The position numbers were made by a program, and so were the translations under genes. Below are positions 17,343 to 27,209 of a stretch of DNA of 64,000 nt, piece by piece. The notes below the pieces were generated by a model. The model did no database searches. It was not told where the DNA came from and worked only from the letters and a program-made list of their open reading frames with translations. Source of the stretch: Cupriavidus pinatubonensis (GTDB lineage Bacteria; Pseudomonadota; Gammaproteobacteria; Burkholderiales; Burkholderiaceae); NCBI RefSeq assembly GCF_019602855.1, contig NZ_CP080766.1:2046001-2110000 (forward strand), read 5' to 3'. The first letter of the stretch is position 1. The number at the start of each line of letters is the position of its first letter.

Positions 17343-18794
17343 ATGAACGCGTTGACCATGCTGATCGGCGGCCAGGACCGGCCCGCCGCCAATGGTGCTA
17401 CTTTCGAACGCCGCAACCCCGTCACTGACGTGGTGGCGTCCCGCGCGCCCGCCGCGACACCGGAGGACGCCATCGCCGCGGTCGAAGCGGCGGCAGCCGC
17501 CTTTCCCGCATGGGCGGCGCTCGGACCGGGTGAGCGCCGCAAGCGCCTGCTCAGGGCGGCCGACATGATGGACAGTCGCACCGACGAATTCATTGCCGCC
17601 GGAGCAGCGGAAACCGGTGCGATGCCCAACTGGATTGGCTTCAACGTGATGCTGGCGGCCAATATGCTGCGCGAGGCCGCCGCCATGACCACGCAGATCG
17701 ACGGCAGTGTCATTCCGTCGGACGTACCGGGCAGCCTGGCGCTCGCGGTGCGCCAGCCGTGCGGCGTGGTGCTCGGCATCGCCCCGTGGAACGCGCCGGT
17801 GATTCTCGCCACACGTGCCCTTGCCATGCCGCTAGCCTGCGGCAATACGGTCGTGCTCAAGGCATCGGAGGCCTGCCCGGCCCTGCACCGGATGATCGGT
17901 ACCGTGCTGGAGGAAGCCGGGCTCGGCAGCGGCGTGGTGAACGTGGTGACCCATGCGCCGGAGGACGCGGCCACCATTGTCGAGACGCTGATTGCACACC
18001 CGGCCGTACGGCGGGTGAATTTCACCGGCTCAACCCATGTCGGACGCATCATCGCGCAGCATGCGGCAAAGCACCTCAAGCCGGCATTGCTGGAACTCGG
18101 CGGCAAGGCACCCGTTATCGTGCTGGACGATGCCGACCTCGACGCCGCGGTCGAGGCCGTGGCATTCGGTGCGTTCTTCAACCAGGGGCAGATCTGCATG
18201 TCCACCGAGCGCGTGATCGCCCAGCGCGCCGTAGCCGACCTCTTTGTCGAGAAACTCGCGGCCAAGGCGCGCACTCTCCGGGCCGGCGATCCGTCCGATC
18301 CGTCTTCGGTGCTGGGCGCACTGGTCAGCACGCAAGCCGCGCAGCGCATCCGCGCGCTCGTGGAAGATGCGCGATCAAAGGGCGCCCGGCTGCCGGTGGG
18401 CCTGCATGGCGACGGCGCCATCCTGCAGCCGGCGATTGTCGACGGCGTCACGCCGGAGATGGCGCTCTACCGCGAGGAGTCGTTCGGGCCGGTCGTGACC
18501 GTGGCGCGCGTCGACAGCGATGAGGCGGCGATCCAGATGGCCAACGACAGTGAGTTCGGCTTGTCGGCCGCCGTATTCAGCCGCGATGTGCCGCGCGCCC
18601 TGGCCGTGGCAAAGCGGATCGAATCCGGCATCTGCCACATCAATGGGCCAACGGTTCACGACGAAGCGCAGATGCCTTTCGGCGGGGTGAAAGGCAGCGG
18701 CTATGGCCGCTTCGGCAGCAAGGCGTCGGTCGATGCCTTCACGGAGTTGCGATGGATTACGATCCAAAGTGGGCCGCGGCATTATCCGATCTGA
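17343..18794 (+). CDS. vdh: Vanillin (aromatic aldehyde) dehydrogenase
   Basis: 483 residues, aldehyde dehydrogenase superfamily. Catalytic Cys285 (NQGQICMS) and general base Glu251 (LLELGGKAP) are present, with the NAD-binding NFTGSTHVGR loop and PWNAPV segment. It oxidises vanillin, or 4-hydroxybenzaldehyde from coumarate, to the acid. The product would enter vanillate demethylation and protocatechuate cleavage, which are not encoded in this window. It lies 92 nt after ech in the same orientation. Salicylaldehyde dehydrogenases are close relatives, but the neighbours favour vanillin. Confidence 0.92.
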   Translation: MNALTMLIGGQDRPAANGATFERRNPVTDVVASRAPAATPEDAIAAVEAAAAAFPAWAALGPGERRKRLLRAADMMDSRTDEFIAAGAAETGAMPNWIGFNVMLAANMLREAAAMTTQIDGSVIPSDVPGSLALAVRQPCGVVLGIAPWNAPVILATRALAMPLACGNTVVLKASEACPALHRMIGTVLEEAGLGSGVVNVVTHAPEDAATIVETLIAHPAVRRVNFTGSTHVGRIIAQHAAKHLKPALLELGGKAPVIVLDDADLDAAVEAVAFGAFFNQGQICMSTERVIAQRAVADLFVEKLAAKARTLRAGDPSDPSSVLGALVSTQAAQRIRALVEDARSKGARLPVGLHGDGAILQPAIVDGVTPEMALYREESFGPVVTVARVDSDEAAIQMANDSEFGLSAAVFSRDVPRALAVAKRIESGICHINGPTVHDEAQMPFGGVKGSGYGRFGSKASVDAFTELRWITIQSGPRHYPI

Positions 18795-18867
18795 ATAGCC
18801 GGCAGCGCGACCGGCGGTTACACCCGGCCGCGCACGGCCGGGAGCACAAGCAGGCAGGAGACAGGAC

Positions 18868-20766
18868 GTGAGCGACGTCGAGACAAAAGCAGCCCCTTCC
18901 CCCGGCATCCCGATCGATGCTGGCGCCTCGCCCGTTCCGCGATATCGGGCGGTCCATGTGGCCGACTCCGCTGCGCTGGTCAGCCGGGATGGCGATATCT
19001 GGCACATCCGGTCCAGCGAGGCACTGCAGCCATATCCGCAGCGCATGACGGATTGTCTCGTGCGTGGCGCGGAGCATCACCCCGACCGCGTACTGGTGGC
19101 CGAGCGGGGGGCGGACGGTGGCTGGATGACGATCACCTATGCGCAGATGCTTGAGCGCGCACGCGCGATTGGGCAGGCGCTGCTGGACCGCGGGCTTTCC
19201 GCTGAGCGGCCATTGGCCATTCTTTCGGACAATGACCTCGAGCATCTGCAGCTCTCGCTCGGCGCCATGTGGGCGGGCGTTCCCTTTTCGTCGGTGTCCG
19301 CGCCTTACTCGCTGGTTTCAACGGATTTCGGCAAGCTGCGCCATGTGTTTTCGGTGCTGACGCCTGGGCTCGTCTATGCCGCGGACGGGAACGCATTTGC
19401 GCGCGCCATTGCGGCGGTTGTGCCGGCAGATGTCGAGGTCGTCACCCGCGATGGCCGGCTTCCGGGTCGCTCGGCCACCGCGTTCGATGCATTGTTGCGG
19501 ACGACGCCGGTCAGCGTTGATGTCGCCCACGCCGCGACAGGGCCGGACACGATCGCGAAATTCATGTTCACGTCCGGTTCCACCCGCCAGCCGAAGGCGG
19601 TGCCGACGACGCAGCGAATGCTGTGCAGCAACCAGCAGATGCTGCGCCAGACCATTCCGGAATTCGCCAGCACCCCGCCGGTATTGGTTGATTGGCTGCC
19701 CTGGAACCATACGTTCGGCAGCAGCCACAATTTCGGCATCGTGCTGTACAACGGCGGCACGATGTACATCGACCACGGCAAGCCCGTCGCCGGGCGGTTC
19801 GAGGAAACGCTGCGCAACCTGAGGGAGATCGCGCCGACCGCTTACCTGACCGTGCCCAAGGGCTGGGAGGAACTGGGTCTCGCGCTGGAGCGCGATGCGG
19901 CCTTGCGCGATAAGTTTTTTTCGCGCGTCAATATCTACTTCTTCGGCGGCGCAGGCTTGTCGCAGGAGGCCTGGGACCGGCTCGAGCGCGTCACCGAAAC
20001 ACATTGCGGCGAGCGCATCCGCATCATGGCCGGATTGGGCATGACCGAAACATCGCCATGCTGCCTGTTCACCACGGCACCCATCACGCGGGCCGGCTAC
20101 GTGGGCACGCCGGCGCCAGGCTGCGAACTCAAGCTGGTGCCCGTCGACGGCAAGCTGGAGGCGCGCTTTCGCGGGCCGCACGTCATGGCGGGCTACTGGC
20201 GTCGTCGGGACGCCGGCGTGCAGGCCGCGTTCGACGAGGAAGGCTACTACTGCAGCGGCGACGCGCTGCGTTTCTACGATGCCGAGCGGCCGGAACTCGG
20301 GCTTATGTTTGACGGGCGGATCGCGGAGGACTTCAAACTCAGCTCGGGCACCTTCGTCAGTGTCGGGCCATTGCGGGCGCGAGTGATCGCTGCTGGGGCG
20401 CCGTACGTGCAGGACGTGGTGGTGGCCGGATCGAATCGCGACGCCATTGGCCTGCTGGTTTTTCCGCGCATGGAGGACTGCCGTAGGCTGGCAGGCTTGC
20501 CAACGGGTGCGACGCCACACGAGGTCCTGGGCTCGCCGCCAGTGCGTGCCGCATTTGCGGCGCTTCTGCACACGCTGAACCAGTCGGCCACGGGCAGCGC
20601 GACCCGGGTGGCAGGCCTGTTGCCCGTGGACGAGCCGCCCTCGATCGATCGTGGCGAGATCACCGACAAGGGCACGCTGAACCAGCGGGCCGTGCTTTCC
20701 AACCGGGAAGCGCTCGTCGAGGCCCTGTACCAGCGCGAAGCGCCCGCCGGCGTCATCCGGCCCTAG
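18868..20766 (+). CDS. fcs: Feruloyl-CoA synthetase
   Basis: A 632-residue ANL-superfamily acid-CoA ligase activating ferulate with ATP and CoA, the entry step for ech. It starts at GTG 18868, preceded by GGCAGGAG. Motifs: the phosphate loop FMFTSGSTRQPKAV, the A5 motif GLGMTETSP, the YYCSGDALRF region, and the C-terminal lysine within ITDKGTLNQ. The long form (>600 residues) and WLPWNHTFGSSHN are typical of the non-coumarate-ligase feruloyl-CoA synthetases of Proteobacteria. It is the last gene of the ech-vdh-fcs unit. Confidence 0.93.
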   Translation: MSDVETKAAPSPGIPIDAGASPVPRYRAVHVADSAALVSRDGDIWHIRSSEALQPYPQRMTDCLVRGAEHHPDRVLVAERGADGGWMTITYAQMLERARAIGQALLDRGLSAERPLAILSDNDLEHLQLSLGAMWAGVPFSSVSAPYSLVSTDFGKLRHVFSVLTPGLVYAADGNAFARAIAAVVPADVEVVTRDGRLPGRSATAFDALLRTTPVSVDVAHAATGPDTIAKFMFTSGSTRQPKAVPTTQRMLCSNQQMLRQTIPEFASTPPVLVDWLPWNHTFGSSHNFGIVLYNGGTMYIDHGKPVAGRFEETLRNLREIAPTAYLTVPKGWEELGLALERDAALRDKFFSRVNIYFFGGAGLSQEAWDRLERVTETHCGERIRIMAGLGMTETSPCCLFTTAPITRAGYVGTPAPGCELKLVPVDGKLEARFRGPHVMAGYWRRRDAGVQAAFDEEGYYCSGDALRFYDAERPELGLMFDGRIAEDFKLSSGTFVSVGPLRARVIAAGAPYVQDVVVAGSNRDAIGLLVFPRMEDCRRLAGLPTGATPHEVLGSPPVRAAFAALLHTLNQSATGSATRVAGLLPVDEPPSIDRGEITDKGTLNQRAVLSNREALVEALYQREAPAGVIRP

Positions 20767-20834
20767 CCGGGTTGCCGTCGCGTGCGGCGAAGCCCGCCGC
20801 GAGGCGTAGCAACTCTGGGGCTTTGCGAACAGAA

Positions 20835-20904
20835 GCCGCGGCTGCCGCGGCCCTCATTGCGGAAGGTCAGCCCGATCCAGTATTTCCACCTGCCTTTCGG
20901 CAGG
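20835..20904. terminator. Two hairpins between convergent genes
   Basis: GCCGCGG-CTG-CCGCGGC (20835-20851) and CCTGCC-TTTC-GGCAGG (20889-20904) lie between the end of fcs and the end of the minus-strand flavoprotein gene. Neither has a clear U-tract on either side, so calling them terminators rests on stem strength and on the convergent location. Confidence 0.4.
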
Positions 20905-20918
20905 CAGCGCTGCTCGCG

Positions 20919-21539
20919 TCAGGCCGCCTGCTTGAGCGTGGCAAGCGCCCGGCGGCCCGCGGCGAGTTGTTGCGCCACTTCGGCGACGCGTGCGCCCAGA
21001 TGCTCGGCGGTGCGCAGGTCAGCCAGCGGCGGCACCACATCGGCGCTTTCATCGGCATTGGACTGCGCGGCGGCGCCCAGGAAGAAGCCGTGGCGGTTCA
21101 GCGAATCCTCGGTCGACTTTGAATTGTTGTGGCCCGGAGGGAGGCCAAGGTTCACCCAGTGCATGCCATGCTGGGCCGCAAAGATGGAGATCTGCTGCAG
21201 CGTGGCTAGCTTGTCGCCCGAACGCGAGGCCGAATTGGTAAAGCCCGCTGCCACCTTGTTCGCCCACTTGCCACCCTTGGCGAAGACATTGCGCGAGGTC
21301 GCATCCATGAACCCCTTGAACTGTGCCGAGGCACTGCCCATGTAGGTCGGCGATCCGAAGATGATGCCGTCGACCTCTTCGAGCGTGTCCCAGTGTTGGT
21401 CGATATCGTCGACGCTGATCAGCAGGCTTTCCACGCCTTCGACGCTGCCGGCGCCACGTGCAACGGCCTGCGCCTGCTTCGCGGTGTGGCCGTAGCCGCT
21501 GTGATAAACGATGGCGACGCGGGTTTGGTGGGTGTTCAT
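20919..21539 (-). CDS. WrbA-like flavodoxin / NAD(P)H:quinone oxidoreductase
   Basis: 206 residues with a flavodoxin-like fold. The FMN phosphate loop is VAIVYHSGYGHTAKQA, the second FMN loop FGSPTYMGSASAQFKGFMD, and the third region GFTNSASRSGDKL. It probably reduces quinones by two electrons, limiting semiquinone formation, which would be useful next to aromatic catabolism, though it is convergent with and not part of that operon. The ATG at 21539 (MNTHQTRVAIVYH) is preferred to one five codons upstream. Confidence 0.85.
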   Translation of the reverse strand: MNTHQTRVAIVYHSGYGHTAKQAQAVARGAGSVEGVESLLISVDDIDQHWDTLEEVDGIIFGSPTYMGSASAQFKGFMDATSRNVFAKGGKWANKVAAGFTNSASRSGDKLATLQQISIFAAQHGMHWVNLGLPPGHNNSKSTEDSLNRHGFFLGAAAQSNADESADVVPPLADLRTAEHLGARVAEVAQQLAAGRRALATLKQAA

Positions 21540-21789
21540 GGTGTGTTGCCTCACTCGATAAACAAAACAGTTGAATCTTGGTTTTTGCCGGCTATGCGTT
21601 GCAGTTGCTGCCGTTGAAAGAAGTCTAGGCGGATGCGGAAGGGCGGCGGTGGCTTGTCTCGAAATGAGTCATTGAAATTTTTTGATATATCGCTGCCGCC
21701 GCGAAAAGGGGTTTTCCCGCAACCCGTCGCATGGCAAATCCCGCGCAGACCATATAAAGTTATCCCGCATCCACCCAACCCGGCGCCGG

Positions 21790-23985
21790 ATGGATTCCAC
21801 GACCGCGCCAGCTTCCAACCGCTCCACACCGATGACGACAGGCGGCAGGCAGGTACTGGCAATCCGGCGTATCGTTACCCGCCATTCGGCGGCATCAGTG
21901 TTCAGCCTGCTGGCCAGCCTGGCCGCAGCGGGCCAGTCAGCGGCCGCCGAGCCGGATGTGGCGCTGCCCGATGTCGTCGTCAGCGCGTCGCGCAGCGAAC
22001 AACGGCGTTTCGATGCTCCTGCAGCCGTGGACAGTGTTCCTGTCGATGCGCTGCGCGCCACATCGCCGCTCGTGAACCTTTCCGAGGTGCTGACCGGTGT
22101 GCCCGGTGTGGCCGTGCGCGACCGTCAGAACTATTCGCAAGACCTGCAGCTTTCCGTGCGCGGCTTCGGCACGCGCTCGACGTTCGGCGTGCGCGGCGTG
22201 CGCCTGTATGTGGATGGAATTCCCGCCACCATGCCTGACGGGCAGGGACAGACCTCGACCGCCGATCTGGCCAATGCGAGCCGCGTAGAGGTCCTGCGTG
22301 GCCCATTCGCGCAGATGTACGGCAATGCGTCGGGCGGCGTAGTTCAGGTGTTCACGCCGGACCCGCCCAAGGATGGCTTCACCGGCCGTGCCTCGACCGG
22401 GGTTGGTTCCGATGGCCAGTGGCAGGCGGGCGTGTCGCTCGGCGGCGGCAACGACAAGCTCGGCGGCACGCTGGATGCGTGGACGTACCAGACCGACGGC
22501 TACCGCGATCACAGCGCCGCGCGCCGCTACCAGCTCAATGCCAAGGTCGTGGCCCAGCCCACCGATGCCACGCGCGTGACGGGCCAGTTCAATTACTTCA
22601 ACCAGCCGCTCGCGCAGGACCCGCTGGGGCTCACGCGCGCGCAGGCTGATGCCAACCCGCGCCAGGCCGTGCCCGCCGCAACCCAGTTTGATACTGGCAA
22701 GACCGTCGAACAGACCCAGGCCGGCGTGGTGGTGGACCACAAGCTGAGCCAGGCCGACAGCCTGCAGGGACGGCTCTATGTGGGCACGCGCCAGCTTTAC
22801 CAGCGGCTCGGCATGAGCGGCATCGCCGCGACGTCTTCCGGCGGTATTGTCGATCTGGACCGAAGCTACGGCGGCGCCGCGCTGTCGTGGACGCGGCGAA
22901 CCACCGCCGGTGGCCTGCCGCTGCAATGGACCGCCGGCGTGGAGGCCAATGGCATGCGCGACGGCCGCACGGGGTTCGTCAACAACAACGGCACCCAGGG
23001 CGCGCTGCGCCGCGACGAAACCGACAAGGCCAGCGACTACGGCGCGTTTGCGCAGTTCGACTGGACCCTCCATCCGTCCTGGGAACTCGTGGGCGGCGTG
23101 CGGGCCAGCCGCGTGAAACTCAGCATCGACGACCATTTCGTCACCGCCGCCAGCCCGGACGACAGCGGGTCCACCACGTACAACAATGTCAGCCCGGTGC
23201 TGGGGCTGGTCTGGCATGCACTGGATACGTTGAACGTCTACGCCAACCTCGGCCGAGGCTTTGAATCGCCCACGCTGACCGAAGTGGCCTACGGACCGGG
23301 CGGCGTTGGCAGCAACCTCGGGCTGCAGGCTTCCACCAGCCGCCAAGGCGAAATCGGCGTCAAGTGGCAGCAGCAGCGCCAGCGGCTGGAGGCGGCGCTG
23401 TTCGACGCCGACAGCCATGACGAAATCGTGCCCCTGTCGAACAATGCCGGCCGCACGGTCTACCAGAACGTCGATGGGGTGCGCCGGCGCGGCATGGAAC
23501 TGGCCTGGCGCGGCGGCTTCGGCGAGCAGGTCGGCGCAGCGGCGAATGGCGTAGCCGGTAGCCGGTACGAGGCCGGGCTGGCCTATACCTACCTGTCCGC
23601 CTATTTCGGTGAGTCGTTCCTCAACGCGCAGGGCCAGACCGTAAATGCCGGGAACCGGTTGCCCGGCACGGCACGCCACAGCCTGAACTTCGACATCGCG
23701 TGGCGGCCGCTGCCGCCGCTCGTGCTTGGCGCCGAGATGCATGTAGACAGCCGCATCTATGCCGACGACCTCAACACGCAGGCCGCGCCAGGCTATGCCA
23801 CGTTCAATCTGCGCGCCGGCTACGAATTCCGCCTCGGCAAGACGCGCCTGTTCGCGTTCGGCCGCATCGACAACATAACGGACCGCAAGTACATCGGCTC
23901 GGTCATCGTCAACGAGGCCAACGGCCGGTATTTCGAGCCCGCGCCCGGCCGCCGCTTCTTCGTTGGCTTGCGCGCCGCGATGTAA
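21790..23985 (+). CDS. TonB-dependent outer-membrane receptor
   Basis: About 731 residues. A signal region ends near AAAGQSAAAEP, then a TonB-box-like DVVVSASRSEQ. The plug domain follows, with the NLSEVLTGVPGVAVRDRQ and RGFGTRSTFGVRG motifs, LYVDGIPATMPDGQGQ and VEVLRGPFAQMYGNASGG. A ~22-strand barrel ends with a C-terminal strand (GRRFFVGLRAAM). It imports a large scarce ligand (siderophore, haem or metal complex) using TonB energy. No Fur-box-like sequence is obvious in the 250 bp upstream. The start is uncertain: 21832 (MTTGGRQV) is equally plausible, and neither has a strong ribosome site. Confidence 0.85.
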   Translation: MDSTTAPASNRSTPMTTGGRQVLAIRRIVTRHSAASVFSLLASLAAAGQSAAAEPDVALPDVVVSASRSEQRRFDAPAAVDSVPVDALRATSPLVNLSEVLTGVPGVAVRDRQNYSQDLQLSVRGFGTRSTFGVRGVRLYVDGIPATMPDGQGQTSTADLANASRVEVLRGPFAQMYGNASGGVVQVFTPDPPKDGFTGRASTGVGSDGQWQAGVSLGGGNDKLGGTLDAWTYQTDGYRDHSAARRYQLNAKVVAQPTDATRVTGQFNYFNQPLAQDPLGLTRAQADANPRQAVPAATQFDTGKTVEQTQAGVVVDHKLSQADSLQGRLYVGTRQLYQRLGMSGIAATSSGGIVDLDRSYGGAALSWTRRTTAGGLPLQWTAGVEANGMRDGRTGFVNNNGTQGALRRDETDKASDYGAFAQFDWTLHPSWELVGGVRASRVKLSIDDHFVTAASPDDSGSTTYNNVSPVLGLVWHALDTLNVYANLGRGFESPTLTEVAYGPGGVGSNLGLQASTSRQGEIGVKWQQQRQRLEAALFDADSHDEIVPLSNNAGRTVYQNVDGVRRRGMELAWRGGFGEQVGAAANGVAGSRYEAGLAYTYLSAYFGESFLNAQGQTVNAGNRLPGTARHSLNFDIAWRPLPPLVLGAEMHVDSRIYADDLNTQAAPGYATFNLRAGYEFRLGKTRLFAFGRIDNITDRKYIGSVIVNEANGRYFEPAPGRRFFVGLRAAM

Positions 23986-24082
23986 GACACACGCGGACTT
24001 GCCACGCCACCCTCCGCCGAACTAAGGTTGCGGCTTTGGCCGGTAGTCCGGCCAGCCTCGGAACACCTCGGAGTACGCAGCC

Positions 24083-25504
24083 ATGACCACGCCCATGCCT
24101 GACGACCGCACCCGCCGCATCATGCTGTGGGTGGTGGCGGTCGGCTTCTTCATGCAGACGCTGGATTCCACCATCGTCAACACTGCGCTGCCGTCCATGG
24201 CGCGCAGCCTTGGCGAAAGCCCGCTGCGCATGCAGTCGGTCGTGATCGCCTACTCGCTGACCATGGCCGTGATCATCCCGGCCTCCGGCTGGCTGGCAGA
24301 CCGCTTTGGCACGCGCACCATCTTCCAGACCGCCATCGCGCTCTTCGTGCTCGGCTCGTTGCTGTGTGCGTACGCGGGCACGCTGCCGTTCCTGGTCGCC
24401 GCGCGCGTGGTGCAGGGCGTGGGCGGCGCCATGCTGCTGCCGGTGGGCCGGTTGTCCGTGCTGCGCACGTTCCCGCGCGACCAATACCTGCAGGCGCTCA
24501 GTTTCGTCGCCATCCCGGGCATGATCGGTCCGCTGATCGGCCCGACGCTGGGCGGCTGGCTCACGCAGGCGCTGTCGTGGCACTGGATCTTCCTGATCAA
24601 CGTGCCCGTCGGTATCCTCGGCGCGCTCGCGACGGTGCGGTACATGCCGAACGCGCGCCAGTCCGGCATCGGCCACTTCGACGTGGCCGGCTATGTGCTG
24701 CTCGCTGTCGCCATGCTGGCGCTGTCGTTCTCGCTTGACGGGCTCGCCGAAATGGGCTTCCAGCACGCCACCGTGCTGATGCTGCTGATCGCCAGCATGG
24801 CCGCGCTGACCGCCTACGTGCTGCACGCGGGCAAGCGGCGCCAGCCGCTGTTTCCGCTGCGGCTCTTTCGCATCCACAGCTTCAGCGTGGGCTTGCTCGG
24901 CAACCTGTTCGCGCGGATCGGCAATGGCTCCATGCCGTTCCTGATTCCACTCACGCTGCAGGTGAGCCTTGGTTATTCGCCGTTCGATGCAGGCCTGATG
25001 ATGCTGCCCGTCACCGCTGCCGGCATGGCGTCCAAGCGCCTCGCCACGCGCCTGATCGAGCAGCACGGCTACCGCCGCGTGCTGGTCACCAACACGTTCG
25101 CCGTAGGCGTCGTGATGGCGGCGTTCGCGCTGATCACGCCGCAGCGGCCACTGTGGACGGTGATTCCGCTGCTCGCGCTGTTCGGCATGGTCAACTCCAT
25201 CCAGTTCACGGCGATGAACACCGTCACGCTCAAGGACCTGAGCGGCACCGGCGCCAGCAGCGGCAACAGCATGCTTTCGATGGTGCAGATGCTGTCGATG
25301 AGTCTCGCGGTGACGTCGGCGGGCGCGCTGCTGACCACCTTCGAGCATGGCTTCGGCAACGGGCCATCGGGGGTGCTGCCGGCGTTTCACGCGACATTCA
25401 TCTGCATGGGGCTGATCACATGTGCTTCGGCCTGGATCTTCATGCAACTCTCGCCGCAGGAGTCGCGGGCGGTGGTGCATCGGACCGAGAGGGCGGAAGG
25501 GTAA
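24083..25504 (+). CDS. DHA2-family multidrug MFS exporter (MdtD-like)
   Basis: 473 residues, fourteen helices expected. Motifs of the 14-TM drug:H+ antiporters are present: LDSTIVNTALPSMARSLG (motif D1), GWLADRFGTRTIF (motif A) and RVVQGVGGAMLLPVGR (motif B). WHWIFLINVPVGILG completes the pattern. It likely exports a hydrophobic drug or metabolite; the substrate is unknown. It follows the TonB receptor gene by 97 nt on the same strand and precedes the diguanylate cyclase by 95 nt, but functional linkage is not evident. Confidence 0.87.
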   Translation: MTTPMPDDRTRRIMLWVVAVGFFMQTLDSTIVNTALPSMARSLGESPLRMQSVVIAYSLTMAVIIPASGWLADRFGTRTIFQTAIALFVLGSLLCAYAGTLPFLVAARVVQGVGGAMLLPVGRLSVLRTFPRDQYLQALSFVAIPGMIGPLIGPTLGGWLTQALSWHWIFLINVPVGILGALATVRYMPNARQSGIGHFDVAGYVLLAVAMLALSFSLDGLAEMGFQHATVLMLLIASMAALTAYVLHAGKRRQPLFPLRLFRIHSFSVGLLGNLFARIGNGSMPFLIPLTLQVSLGYSPFDAGLMMLPVTAAGMASKRLATRLIEQHGYRRVLVTNTFAVGVVMAAFALITPQRPLWTVIPLLALFGMVNSIQFTAMNTVTLKDLSGTGASSGNSMLSMVQMLSMSLAVTSAGALLTTFEHGFGNGPSGVLPAFHATFICMGLITCASAWIFMQLSPQESRAVVHRTERAEG

Positions 25505-25559
25505 GCTATGTCCGAATACGCCTTTCCCGGTGAACCCGGATCGCCTCCGATATCCATAC

Positions 25560-25575
25560 CACGATGCACATCGTG
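25560..25575. repeat. Inverted repeat before the diguanylate cyclase gene
   Basis: CACGATG-CA-CATCGTG, a 7-bp perfect inverted repeat, lies 24 nt upstream of the ATG at 25600. It could be an operator or a hairpin masking the ribosome site. No regulator gene adjoins it. Confidence 0.45.
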
Positions 25576-25599
25576 TTCGCGAAATAGAATCCGGCCCTG

Positions 25600-27198
25600 A
25601 TGCCATCGTATCCCCTGGTCCTCTGCCTGACCATCGCCGTCGTATGCAGTATCGGCATGGCCGTCATGGCCTGGCCGCGGCGCGATGACCCGACCATCCA
25701 GGCGTTCCTGGTGCTGGCCGGCGGCGTGGTGATCTGGAGCGGCGGGCGGCTGCTCGAGATCAGTTCCGCCGACCTGCCCGGGCGGATACTGTGGGCCAAG
25801 ATCCAGTATTTCGGGATCGTGGCCGTGCCGATCGGCTGGCTGGTGGCGATGATCCACCTGAGCCGGCCGCGTTACGTGGTGCCATGGTCGTTGTTGTCGA
25901 TCCCGATCCTGATGGCCGTGCTGACCGTGGTGCTGGTGCTGACCAATACCCACCATCACCTGGTATGGACGCGGATTACGCTGATGCCGCCGGGTGTGGC
26001 GCCTGGTGCCGTTTTCGAGCATGGCCCCGGCTATGGCGTCATGGCGGCCTGGACCTATCTGCTGCTCGCGCTGGGCTTCTACTTCCTCGTCACGGCGGAG
26101 GTGCCCAACGACGCCTTGTCGCGGCGCGGGCGGGCGGTGCTGGCGGGCAGCGTGGCCTTTCCGCTGCTCACGCATATCGCCTATCTGCTGCGCTGGACCG
26201 GGCCGCTGGGCGGCGACCTGACGCCGGCCACGTTCTCGCTGATGGCGGTGCTGGTCTGGTTCTGCGGATTGCGCACGCATCTCGACGACATTGGCCACTA
26301 CGCGCGACTGCGCGTATTCGATGCGCTGAGGGAGGGATGCGTGGTCCTCGGTGCTGACGACAAGATCGTCGAATACAACCCCGCGGCGGCGAGGCTGGTG
26401 CCAGCGTTGCGCCGTGGGCAGCCGGTGCCGGCCGGCTGGGAGGAGGTGTTCCTGCGCCCGCAGAGCGCCGACAGTCAGACCGTACGCCCGTTCATTCCAC
26501 CGGGCGCGCACTTCGAACTGACAGCAGAAGCCGTAACGCGCATGGATGGCAAGCGCATCGGCACGCTGGTGTTCCTGCTCGACATCAGCCGCTACCAGTC
26601 GCGCGAACTGGCGCTGACGGCCCGGCTCGGGCAGACCGAAGAGCAGTTGTCGCGCGTGCAGGCGGATCTCGACATCGACGCGCTGACCGGTATCCCGAAC
26701 CGCCGCTACTTCCAGCGCGAGGCAATGCTCGCGGTGAGCCGGGCGTTCGAGCGGCGTGAAGAGATGGGACTGCTGATCCTCGATGTGGATCTGTTCAAGC
26801 AGTACAACGATCTGTATGGCCACCCGCGCGGCGACGAATGCCTGCGCCAGGTCGCTGCCGCGCTGACGCGGATGCTGGCAGGCACGCAGTTCTGCGCGCG
26901 CCTGGGAGGGGAGGAATTTGCAGTCGTGCTGCCCGCTTCCACACAGGAAGAGACTCGCACCGTGGCGCGGGCTATGGTCGAGGCAGTGCGCGAACTCGGC
27001 ATCCCGCACCATGGAACGCCGGTGCAGCCGATCGTGACGATCAGCGTCGGCGCGGTTTGCGCGGCGCCCGATGCGCCGCGGCTGGAGCCGCTCCTGCACC
27101 GGGCCGACAGCGCGATGTACCAGGCCAAGCGGGCAGGGCGGAACCGCTTTGTGTTCGACGGGCAGGCACACGCGGATGCCTGGCATGGCCAAGACTGA
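25600..27198 (+). CDS. Membrane-bound diguanylate cyclase (7TM sensor, PAS-like, GGDEF)
   Basis: 532 residues. The first ~220 form seven hydrophobic segments of the histidine-kinase N-terminal 7TM sensor type. A PAS-like region follows (LREGCVVLGADDKIVEYNPAA ... GTLVFLLDISRY), then a short coiled linker and a GGDEF domain. The active-site loop is GGEEF (436-440) with DVDLFKQYNDLYGHPRGD upstream, so cyclic-di-GMP synthesis is expected. No RxxD inhibitory site is visible five residues before the loop, so product feedback may be absent. It converges with the nitrate reductase gene (11-nt gap). Confidence 0.9.
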   Translation: MPSYPLVLCLTIAVVCSIGMAVMAWPRRDDPTIQAFLVLAGGVVIWSGGRLLEISSADLPGRILWAKIQYFGIVAVPIGWLVAMIHLSRPRYVVPWSLLSIPILMAVLTVVLVLTNTHHHLVWTRITLMPPGVAPGAVFEHGPGYGVMAAWTYLLLALGFYFLVTAEVPNDALSRRGRAVLAGSVAFPLLTHIAYLLRWTGPLGGDLTPATFSLMAVLVWFCGLRTHLDDIGHYARLRVFDALREGCVVLGADDKIVEYNPAAARLVPALRRGQPVPAGWEEVFLRPQSADSQTVRPFIPPGAHFELTAEAVTRMDGKRIGTLVFLLDISRYQSRELALTARLGQTEEQLSRVQADLDIDALTGIPNRRYFQREAMLAVSRAFERREEMGLLILDVDLFKQYNDLYGHPRGDECLRQVAAALTRMLAGTQFCARLGGEEFAVVLPASTQEETRTVARAMVEAVRELGIPHHGTPVQPIVTISVGAVCAAPDAPRLEPLLHRADSAMYQAKRAGRNRFVFDGQAHADAWHGQD

Positions 27199-27209
27199 GC
27201 AGAGCTGCG

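Noticed and set aside
21540..21789. Fur box upstream of the TonB receptor
   Set aside because: Only AT-rich TTTTTTGATATAT was seen; no 19-bp Fur-like inverted repeat could be made out by eye.
23909..25606. 565-codon minus-strand open frame opposite the DHA2 exporter
   Set aside because: Arg/His/Gln-rich shadow frame with no domain; the plus strand carries the transporter motifs.
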